64,000 nucleotides of DNA. Origin: Fragum whitleyi. Taxonomy: Eukaryota; Mollusca; Bivalvia; Cardiida; Cardiidae. The stretch covers positions 32,930,912-32,994,911 of the forward strand of contig OX411548.1 in NCBI GenBank assembly GCA_948146395.1, in the 5' to 3' direction. Below, piece by piece: positions 49,301 through 61,300 of the stretch (positions within the stretch are counted from its first letter, which is position 1; each line of letters starts with the position of its first letter). A program made the position numbers and the translations under genes. Under the pieces are notes generated by a model. It was not told the origin of the DNA, did not search any database, and saw only the letters and a program-made list of their open reading frames with translations.

Positions 49301-52300
49301 ATAACGGTCTTTCTTTCCATGCATTACCAGATTGAATCTTATTATTTTAAAGGCTTCAACGTGATGAGATCATTATTTCCATTTGATTTTACGAAAATTT
49401 TCAAAATTACATTTTCCCAATCTGTGAAAGAGCAGTTACTATAAAGTAGTAACTTTTAAACTAAATTCTCTTGAAATATTGTTTTGCAACCTCTTTCAAA
49501 CTGGAACCTTGCTATATTTTTCCACCTCACAAGTGGAATTTGATGCTTGTTTCTCTTACAGTTTGGATAGAACTGATGGTCCCATACCTGAACTTGCGTT
49601 CTATCGGTGGATATTGTATTCAGTATTTGGAAACAGTATTAAAGTAAGTACACAGTACAACTACAAGTAAAGCTACCATCATAGTGCAGTGGTAAATCGG
49701 ACCATCATTCAAAAGGTCCTTTCAGACTATTTGTCTTCCACCAATAGGTTAATAGACAACCTATGTGGGAGAGCAGCTGGAGGCTAGAATAGGATGAAAT
49801 GGCAGTTTCAGTGTAAGAAATACCATGAATCCATTAAGTGCTCCAGCTGCTATGCTATAACTAAAAGATTCTTTAAAGCGGTGTAATACCCCATCCAAAC
49901 AAAAAAACTACTAATATCAATGTCTTGAAAAAACAAGACTCATAAACAGAAAACAAAAACTTAGATGAGCATAAAGATTTTCGTTTGGAATATAAATGCT
50001 TATCATTTTGAACCAAAATATTTCTGCTTTCGCAGGAGGTTAAGACAGAGATCAACCTGCACATATGTGGTCTTTGATTTGGTAGTAATTTGTTTAAGCA
50101 AACCAAGGGTTAAATTTCCAACTGTTATAAGCAGCTTTGGACTCAAATAAGTTATGGTAGCACTTGTTTGAGACATTCCAGAAAACCATGGTCAGTCCAG
50201 CCACTATAATAAAATGAATGAATAGTATTAAAATGACCTTAAGGTAGTGGACCCATAATAGATCTGAAACATTTTGGCAGTAATGAACTTAAGCAATGTT
50301 AACAGAGGTTTCCTAATGATTTTCATTAGGAAACCTTGGTTAACATTGTGAAAGATTATATGGTCCAAAATATTGCGGAACTATTACCGTTTCACTACCT
50401 TAAACACCATATATTATCAAAAAACTCATTCTAAACCAATGTCAGTCTGCCAACCCATTCTGAGAGAAATTGAAGCTTGTATCTAATTTTGGCAGATACA
50501 AAGGTTTGTTTTTGATAGACAAAACATAAAAGTGATTTGCCCTATTTCTCCTAATAAATGCTCCCGGGAGCTATACATAACATGGTCAGGGAGCTTTTAT
50601 TTAGTATGCATTTTTTTATTTAAAATTTGTCTTTTAGGCCCTTTTCCCTTTAATTTGAGGTGAATTTTCTCTAAACAATTATATAAATGATTGTTCAAAA
50701 TTCATCTTAAATTAGAGAAGAAGTCCAAGAAAGTTCCTAAAATCCAGGTGTTCAAAGTGGGTTTTTTAGTAAAAAATGTCGGGGTGCTACTATTATGGAG
50801 GGCATAATTATAAGAGGGCATATTTCAACCAAAACCTCTGCTGTCATCAGTTAACATTGTCCCCTTCATTGATCCAGAAGTTCGTATAATTGGTCCATAA
50901 CTTTGGCATTTCTAGCTTGTTCAGTGCTATATTTTTAGTGTGTGAAGTTCAGTATCTACCAAGAGCACAAATGTTCACAAAATATTTTTGCAATGTTATT
51001 TAAAGCGGCCTTAAATTTCGTTACTATAGTAACATATGTATGCTTAGGCGGGGGAGTGTAAAAAATAATGGAAATCTGTTATGCAAATCAATTTTTCTGA
51101 AAGTGTTCGTAAATACCAGAAATAGATAAGACGTAAATTGGGAATCAATTGTCATAATTTTAACATTTTTGGAAGAGTTTTTAAGGACACAGATTATTTT
51201 TAAAAATACTAAATTTGCGAGTGAATAGTGACCTAATGTCAACACCAGAATGTGAATTCCATTTATTTCTCAAATTTTGTCATGATCAGGAATCAATCAC
51301 CACCCCAAACAATTCAGATAATTTGGAAGAAATAGTATTATATCAAACAGAGAAGTTTTGCTTAAGTTAACTCGGATATTCATAGACAGTATGGCATCAT
51401 TAGAGAATAAAGAATGGTAAATAAGGGTTTCAATGAACAAAGACGTCCCAATTGATTTTCATTATTTTCCAAACATAAGATTCCAGCATCTATCTCTACA
51501 CTTCACTAGAAAGACCATTTATAAAAAGATTGTGGACAAAATAGAATCCAAATGGAATGGGGATACTTTCTGCAATTAAATTTATTTGGCGCAGATAGGC
51601 ATGCGAGCAAATAGAGACTATGTAGAAAAGAGTTAATAATGACGTTGCATTTGACGTTCTTGCTCCCCCGGCTACGTGCAGGGTCTATGTATCTTATAAG
51701 TCACTATACAGTCGCTATATAACTTACTAATTTGAAATTTTTCACATTTATTACACATATATTTCATTAAATAGATGTATTATATTTATTTTGATAGTCA
51801 TTTTTTTGCCCCCATATCGAGAGATTGGGGGCATATTGTTTTACTCATGTCTGTCTGTCTGTCCGTCCGTCTGTCTGTCCAAAAACTTAACCTTTACCTT
51901 TTCTCCAAAAGTATTTGACATACAAAGCTCAAATTTTGCATGATGATAGATCTCAATGATCCGCATCCGCTGGTACCAAAGTCAAGGTCATGTGACAAGG
52001 TCAAGGTCATCTGTCAAGGTAAAACTTTGAAAAAAAATTGCTGTTACGGGGGCATTAGTGTTTCACAAACACATCTTGTTTCTTAAGTTTAATAACCCCA
52101 TTTTACCAATTTCTGGATCAACCCTCGTAAGCTTATTTATTATATGACCTACGTTGCAGGAGTGAAATAACAATGTTTAATATTTTTTATGTTACACAAG
52201 TGCTATTACACTATAGAGGAATAACTATGCAAATGAGCTTAGAGCAAATAGCAACGCTATTTTGTAACAGTGAAAATGATGTCATAATCTATTATTATGA

Positions 52301-55300
52301 CAGCAGTTTTAAACGGCGTTATTATTTTCGTGGAAAATTGAAATGTTGAATTGCAAGAATTTTGATGATTTGTCACAAAAATTCTGGTCATATTATTAAA
52401 AGTATATAAATTTTGTGCTCATAAAATACAGAATTTTTTAAACTCTTCATCTAAAACAGATAAATATTCGGTACAGCCTCGTTTTTATCTGTTTATATGT
52501 TCTATGACCACTAATTCAATATCCTCTAAATATTATAAACACCATTCTCCACTTGTCATCCTGAACACAGATTATTTATTCACAGAATTGATTTTAATTA
52601 AAATTTGCCATGATTTATATTCAGCATGACAAGGATTGAAATTACCCTTGTGTTTCAGTATTCACCATAAGGACTTGAAGTCTGATAGTGATACTATCAA
52701 GATGAAGGAATATTTTGTACTACTGGACCAGGCTCATGGTTCTAGTCTACCACAGGACATACAGAAAAGGCTCCTAGCTGTGTTCCCTAAACTAAAGGTG
52801 AGACAATGGGTAGCCACAACTTTGTAGATACTGAGGGCTACAGATAGAGGGAGAATTTTCAATTACAATTTAGATTATTTCAACAGTACTTGCACATATC
52901 CTATATTGTGGATACTCATTGGAATTGTCTTGTTGAGATTATTCAAATGAGAACCCTTATTATAGGGTTTCAATCAGAAATAAAGATTTTATCCATTCCT
53001 CTGCTTACATTTAGACCCTTTCCTTCTACAACATTTAAGTGGAGTCCAAATTGAAAGCATTTGCAAATAATGAATTAAGTGGGTGTAAATTGAAAAAAAA
53101 GACCATTCTTTGTGGTAAAGATAATCTACCTTGTTTTATTATAAAACAAGGATGTCTTGCTTCGGAAAACAAACATAGCTATGTAAGAAAAACGATATAC
53201 ACAGAGTATAGGACAGAAAAGGTAAAAATGTTTGTCAAGAAAAATGAATTTTCTATTCCAGATAAAATATGATTATTCCAGTATGGTAATGAAAAAAAAG
53301 GAAGTCCCTACTTTAGATGAGAGATTAAGATACAATTCCCAAATGGAGTCATTCAACAGTTTTTCTGATATATCTGTTAGCTTCATTTGTGTCATTTGAC
53401 CAGTTTTTTAGGGGTTGGCTTGTTAGCTTGGTAGTTAAGGACTTGGGCTATTGCAGTGCTAGATGACATTGCCAATTACGCATAGACTCAAAGCCTGTGA
53501 GAGACATAAAATATTATATCTCTGCTATGGTGGTGAAAAAAGACAGGACTTCCTGCTTGCTGGCATAGATGAGAAATTTAATAACCATTATTCTAGATAA
53601 GGTTAAGATCAATTTGTCATAAAGAAAGCTAATGACATGTATGATTTTCTCTGATAAAATTCCAGAATACTTCATGTATGACAGAAAATCACAACCTCTC
53701 AATATTTTGTTGTCAAATGGCAATATTCAAAAAGTGAAAGTCGTCCTTCACATCTGCATGTTAACCCTAACCCTGCTGTTCACTACATATTCTTGCAGTG
53801 AACAGAACTTTGGCAGACAACATAGACTAATATTAGCCTGCACAGATGTGCAGTCTGATCTTAGCATACACTACCTGCTTTCTAATCACCGTCAGTGCTC
53901 CCCCTGTAGGTCACCAAAGGCGACAGATTGATAAATCTGGCTCCAAATCACTTTCATTGGCAAAAATAATGCTGACTGGGGACAAGTTTAAAATTCAAGG
54001 GGAAGCCCTGACTGTAAATGATGAATACTTAAGCCTGAGTTGTTTAAATGATGTAAAAATTGATAATTCAGCAGGATAAGGGTTAAAATTAGCTGATTAG
54101 TTTTATGTGTAAACTCATCTATTTTCAGACGGTAGCCTATGGTCCCAATACAAATAATACATTGTTGAGCTTCTTCCCATCTTACCTTGTTAGAGCTACT
54201 CCAGACATTACTCCACAAATGAAAACAGAGGTAAGATAGTGGTTGATTTGAAATTTCTGTGTTTTCTGTAAGGTATATTTGAGTGTTCATTTCAATACTA
54301 TTGTAAGTGTCTATATACTAATTTTCACTTATGATACTTTTACACCAAAACTATTTCAAAGTCTTGTATTTTGAAAAAGGGAATGTAATTTTAAAATATG
54401 CATCAGTCATTCTGTGGACCTGTTAAAGACTAGAGAAAATGTTATGTAATATTTAAATGTCATTTTTTGGCTAGATCAAGTTTCATGACATGCATGTAAG
54501 GAGGGTCAAGTTTAAGTTTAAAAAGAATACCTCTTTTTTTGGCTTGTACAGTAAAACTTGTATTAAGCAACCACTAATGGGACCACCAAAAAGCCATTGT
54601 TAAAGAGAATGGCCGCTTAGTACATGTTTTGTTTACAAATTATTGATTTTTTTTTAATAAATGTGTATGTCATTGCTTATTCTTCATGATATAAAGTTAT
54701 TGAAACTCACAAGAATCATCTCATCTAATGAGTTTTATCATCATGGGGTTCATTTCTAATATTTTTAGGCCAATAATATCTACTTTTTCAGATATTTTGT
54801 TTGAAGAATTGGATTTTGACAGCGGTCGCTTAATGAAAATGGTAGCTTTATAGACATGGTTGCTTGAGCAAGATTGACTTTATTTTATAAAGTTTAAACT
54901 TGACATGTCCTATCACATTGTTTTTATACAATAAACAATGCTTACATTTGGTTTGACAAAGAATCCCAGTGATGCACATCTAGAGCTACAGATAGAAGAG
55001 CATATTGGATTTTAGATGAAATTATTTTAACAATACTTGCACAAATCTAAATATTGTAGGTAGTCCTTGGAATTGGCTCAACAAGGTGATTCAAAGGAGT
55101 AGCCATGATATAGGGTTTCAATGAGAAATAAAGATTTTAAACTAGAAATACCCCCTCTTATCTGTAAACTAATACCAAAGCCAAGGTCATTTATTGAGGT
55201 CAAACTTTTGACAGATAATTTGCAGATGATAGATGTTGTTATGCCCCCATTCAAAAAAGGGGGTATATTGCTTGGCACTTGTTGGTTGGTTGGTGTGTCC

Positions 55301-58300
55301 TTAGACCATCTTTTGTCTGGAGCATATCTCAAAAAGTATGCAAGATAAAATCATGAAACTTCACAGGTTAATAGACTATAACTCTAATAATCATATTGTG
55401 TGTGTTATTGCCCTTTGTTGATTGACAAAGAATAGGCTATTGACCTCCTTTCATGGGGGCCATAAATGTTTTACAAACATCTCTTGTTTGAGATAACATG
55501 TGACACTGTTTCATTGATGTAGATTCATTCATTATTGAATTATACATGTAATAAATCATGATAATTTCCATCACTAGGTGTTGTCCTGTCTCACAGAATG
55601 CTTGATGAAAGAGAAGAGATGTTATCCTCTTTGGTGCCAGCTTTATCTGAAATATTTTGTGCAGACAAGGTTTGTGTTACAAAAATGTAGACACATATTT
55701 CATTCCGTTTTTTGTAAGATACAGTGGGCAATTGTATTAGACTTTCTTTCATTGAGGATCAACAAAATCTATATTTTTGTGAAAATAAGAAGGAAAAAAA
55801 GATAATTCTTCTTCCGTGTGATTTATTTAGATCAAATTTTCTTCAAGTATTTTTATTTGCACATGATTACTACTAGGCAACAGTATAATGTCAAATATGG
55901 TGACATGAACAAAACATAGTACAGTAAAACTTGTGTTAAGCAACCAGGAATGGGACCACCAAATGGGGGTCGTTAAAGAAAATGCTCGCTTAATGCTTGT
56001 TTTGTTTACAAGTAACATGAGTTTGATTGAGACAATTCTTGTGAGTTTTAACAGCATAGGATTCATTTGCAATATTTTTATACCAAGTGCTATCTATTTT
56101 TTCAGTTATTTTGATTTAAAGGGGATTTGGAAAACGGTGGCTTAAATAAATTGGTCTCTTTATAGACGTGGTCACTCGAGCAAGATTGACTGTATATTAT
56201 TTGAAACAAACTTGGATAATGAAAACTAACTGTTATTGAAATTGATCTCTCAGTTAATACTTCAAAATGTTTTGAGAAACATGTAAGATCTGAGTCTAAC
56301 CTAAGGTTTTTTAATTGCAAAAAATCTGTTATTTGAATCATCAGGTTTTCTCAATAAATGTGTAAGATGTGAAGATGCACATCGCATTAGAAAATGAGTC
56401 TTTTTATTTAATTTGGCTTGGATGTTTTCTTCCAAGAAAACCCTAGGTACTGCTTTAGCCTAAAACTTGTGATTCTGAAAAAAATGTAAAATTTGAAAAA
56501 TATATAACTATGTCATTTTGTATAAATTACATGTATACCCCTTTGTCAACTTTATATTTATATCCAGCGCCCAATAGACAAGAATAGACATATGCCAAGA
56601 ATTTGCTTGATTCTGAAAATCAATATCATTTCTTTTCTTTGAAGCAAATTATTAAATCAGAGTGGTATTTAATTCAAAGACAAAATTTGAAAAACTCAAA
56701 TGAAGAAACCATTGCACTTTTGCATTTCTGGTGATCCAATTGAAATCATTAAAGAAGTTTTAATGAAGATTTTAAACAAATTGACTTAATTACTGCAAAT
56801 ATTTCAGGGTACTTTTAGAATATATTCATCTGAACTGGGACAGTTTCTCCAGATCCCTTGACAAAAAATTGCTACAACAAACACTGATGTCCTTTATCCG
56901 TACAAATGATGAGTCACAAAGTGGTAAACATGCAGCGGAATTCAAGACAGTAACTTCCATATGTGAGGTATGGTAGACAATTGAATTTAACAAAGTGTAT
57001 CTTTTGACTTGATCTCATGAATCATCTACATGAATAAAGAATGTTTCTAAAGCAATAACTGTTGAATTCATATTGCTCATGCTACTGTTGTTTGAGATTT
57101 CTAGCTTTAAATACGTATTAATAATAAATGGTTGTTTGCTCTTGCAATCATCAAATGTGCATTGCACTCCTCTATTCCTTCCATGTTTCTAATTTGAAAT
57201 TAAGATATTTAAAAAACTAATCATATCTTATTGTAGGAGATGTTAAAGAAGGTTACAGGACCCTCGTTCCCATGGAAACTAGTCTTGTTTTTCCTGATTT
57301 CCTCAGTAGTTGGTATTGTGATGTATGACATCTACAGCAGTAAAGACATCAATAGTAAGAACACTTCATATCCTGCTGAGTTTCATTTCCTTTTCAATCA
57401 AATAGCCAATTTAAGGGACATTTTAATTATCATGGCTCAATGCTTCACAACAGTAACTATGTGATTGCAAATCTTTGCCTACTTATCTTAGATTGTACTG
57501 TTTACCAAAGCTTTGTGCAGGAAAGTGCTGTGAACACCACAAGGGTTAAGAAGGGTTATCATATGATAATTTTTATCTCCACTGGCCGAAGGCCAGCGAG
57601 CTATTGTCATGGCGGGGTGTCCGTCTTGCGTGCGTGCGTGCGTAAACTTTTCTTAAAACATCTTCTCCTCCTAAACCAATGAGTGGATTTTGATGAAACT
57701 TGGCCAGAATGTTCCTTTGGTGACCTTCTTCCAAAGATGTTCAAGAAATTGAGATTGACCCCCAAATGTGGGCGTGGCAGGGCGGGGCTTATTTTGACCC
57801 CCGAAATCTATGAACCACATCTTCTCCTGAACCATCGGGCTGATTTCAATGAAACTTGGCCAGAATGTTCCTTGGGTGACCCTTTTCTAAAGTTGTTCAA
57901 GAAATTTGGATTGACCCCAAAATATGGACGTGGCAGGGCGGGGCTTATTTTGACCCCCGAAATCTATGAACCACATCTTCTCCTGAACCATTGGGCTGAT
58001 TTCAATGAAACTTTACCAGAATGTTCCTTGGGTGGCCCTTTTCTAAAGTTGTTCAAGAAATTTGGATTGACCCAAAAATATAGGCATGGTGGACGGGGTT
58101 TATTATGACCTCAAAATCTTTGAAAGACATCTCCTCCTGAACCACTGGGTGGATTTCAATGTTATTTTACCAGAGTGTTCCTTGGGTGACCCTCTTTTAA
58201 AGTTGTTCAAGAAATTCGAATTGACCCCCAAATATGGATGTGGCAGGGCGGGGCTTATTTTGACCCCCGAAATCTATGAACCACATCTTCTCCTGAACCA

Positions 58301-61300
58301 CTGGGTGGTTTTCAATGTTATTTTACCAGAATGTTCCTGTGGTGACCATCTTCTTAAGTTGTTCAAGAAATGTGGGTTGACCCCAAAATATGGGTGTGGC
58401 AGGGCGGGGCTTATTTTGACCCCCAAATTTTTTAACGACATCCTCTCCTGAACCATTGGGCCAATTTAAATGAAACTTTACAAGAATGTTCTTTGGGTGA
58501 TCCCCTTCCAAATTTGTGTAGGAAATTCAAATTGACACCCAAATATTGGCTTGGCAGAGTGGGGCTTATTTTGAGTCTGAAATCTTGGAACGATATATCC
58601 TCCTAAGCCTTTTGATCGATTTCAATGTGACCCTACCAGAATGTCCCTTGGATGACCCTCTGCTAAAATTGTTCATGAAATTTTGATGTGATGAGATCCA
58701 CTGGATCAATAAAATTCAGGTGAGCTGTTTAGGGCCATTCTGGTCCTCTTGTTTAAAGTGATACCTAAATAGTTTTACCTTGTAATTTCACATATTAGTT
58801 AAATAAGTTCATTTCTTCATAAGTCAGTTTCAACTTAGAAAAAGTCGAAATTCGTTCTGAATGCTAGTGACTTTCATTACCTTCTATTTTCAATATCTCT
58901 CTTTCAAATCTTGAGATTTTTAAGCCAGTGGAGCGATACAGGCCCTCTTGGGCCTCTTGTTTACGATATCACATGGATATTTTTAGAACAATGAAATAAT
59001 GCGGTTGATTTTAGAAACTTTTAGTTCTGTTAGAAACACTGATGAAAACAAGGCAAATAGAGGTTATAAGATAAATTTAATACATACGATATTGTATGAA
59101 AATATATCTTACTCAGTTGTGGGAATTGATAATCGTCTCGACAGAGCCTTGACAATTATCAATTCTCCAAACCTTGTTGGATATTTTTGTTTCATACAAA
59201 ACACTAAGTACATATTATATATATATATATGTATATATATAATTGCATTAAATAACATTTCATGGTTATTGAATAACTATCCTACCTATTTCAGAATCAA
59301 GAACTTTTGGGTTTCTGGAGGCTTATGGAGTGCTTGGATTCCTGAAGGATGTTTGGAGTGGCATTTATCTATATAGTGGAATGATTTATGGGTAAATAAA
59401 TTCTTTTTGCTTTGGCCAGTATCAGAATTCAAATGTAAATAATTTGATTTTGGTTGTGTCCATTAATATTCATGTATTCTGACTGGCTGAAAAGTTAATT
59501 TTATTCCCAAATTAAAACATTTTTGAGAACTCTGCTGTTTTGAAAGCTTCCACGAAAAGAAGTCCCACAAGAATTCTGTTTCTCAACTGACAATCTTTTC
59601 ATTTTTGCTGCATGATACATGTAATAAATTAAAAGATATTATCTGTTGATTCCATAGAAAAATGAAACTAGCTAATCACACCCATGTTTGAATCCAATTT
59701 GCATATTCATACAGTGTATTTAATTGTGACTCTGTCACTCTCATCTTTAATGGGTACTCACAGAGGCAATTTTAGTAAGTTTCAGCATTGAATGAAAGTA
59801 TTAAATATTAATTCAAACTGTGTTTACGAAGTTTTGGTTGCGCAAAAACAATGTTTATTTTTGAAAAACAATTATGTATTTTCAGTTGGTTAGAGGTGAA
59901 TATTCCCATCTACTATGAGAAGGTTCACGCCACAATGAAGCCCTATGTATTGAAGTTAGTAGAGTTTGGATATAATTTAGAGGAGAATACCAGAGACCAT
60001 AGGCATGCTGTTTATGAAAAGGTTTGTGGCCTTCTTGTATCTACTTTACCCCATAACAGAAAGCAAAATTTAAGCATGGTCTCAATTGGCAAGAAATACA
60101 GATGACAATTCTAAATTGGTGAAATTTTAAAGCTCTGTATTTTCCAGAGAAAAGACAAAGTGGGAAAAGATGAAATGGCTTGTATTATATGCAATGTTTT
60201 CCATTTCCACAATGTTTTTGAGAGGTATTTGTAGAGGCCAAGTTTTGTGAGTAGGATATAGTTGCCTTTATGAAAAATTTGCATATTTGTGTTAGTGTTA
60301 ATGTGAATCTGCTGAAGTTTGTTCATTGTATAACTTTCCACTTGAGTATAGATTTTGAAATAATTCAGCTGAATTGTTCTCTTTCTTTATTAAAGTGGTG
60401 ACTGGTCCATTCAAATGAATTTTCAGATATCTCCGAGGTCAAGGTTAGCCCTAGAGGTCAACATTCCAACTGACCTTGTATAACTATTGACATTTATTGA
60501 TGGATTTCAAAAATAGCGTTGGGCATTTCTCTCCAATGTGAATAGATATGTAATGTGAAAGAGAACGAAGGTAGTGGACCTGATATAGTTCCATAACATT
60601 TCAGACCTATGACCTTTCACAATGTTAGTTAACTAAAGTTTATCAATGAAATATAAGGAAACTTGGTTAACACTGTTAAAGTTCATGATTTCTGAAAGAT
60701 AACAGATTTATTATGGGATCACTACCTTAAGGTCAAGTTCACTTTTCAGGATCAAATGTTCTCTTTATCTATTGATGGATTTCAAAATTTCATAGCACAA
60801 TAGTTCACTATTGTTGCAGGATGTACAATTTGAAATTAATATTTAGAGCACTATAAGGTCAAGGTAGGGTGTAAATTGAGGTTTTGCAGGCTCAAAACAA
60901 TACTCGAAATCCTTTGACAACATTTCTAATTAAAACTGATACCACCATCAAAAATAATTCTGATGTATTGCACTTTCACAGCTTCTATCTTATGTTAAAT
61001 TATTAAGAAAGTGATAAAAACATTAAACAACTTGTTGTTTTTTTTCAGATTTATGGATTATCTCCCCCTTTTTGGGATGAAGTATACAGATTATCCCTGT
61101 TGTGTATTGACTATATGTTGGAGTATATTTATTGGATCTCCGGATGCATAGCCACATTTTTTGGTCAGGTCTACCAAGTGGTGGACGATAAAGTTTTACA
61201 GTAAGTAACAAAAAATAACTCATTGTTAAACTACATTAAGAGTGACACACAAAGGGTTTGATGCTTGATAGTGGATTACAATATTTTCATTTAAAAAGGG

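Larger units (their letters stand above)
57355..59294 (+). other. TMEM214 intron 11
   Basis: 1.9 kb, almost filled by a tandem-repeat element (57572-58963) directly followed by a foldback element (58965-59217) and a TA-rich run (59215-59241). Confidence 0.8.

Noticed and set aside
53761..53776. Telomere-like CCCTAACCCT
   Set aside because: It is only 1.5 units and is explained as the inverted end of a piggyBac-like MITE.
57683..58451. Open frames of 141 and 121 codons with repeated WPECS/LKLFKKFGLTPKYG motifs
   Set aside because: They are translations of the ~145-bp tandem units in an intronic element; the period is close to a multiple of three, which keeps the frame open.
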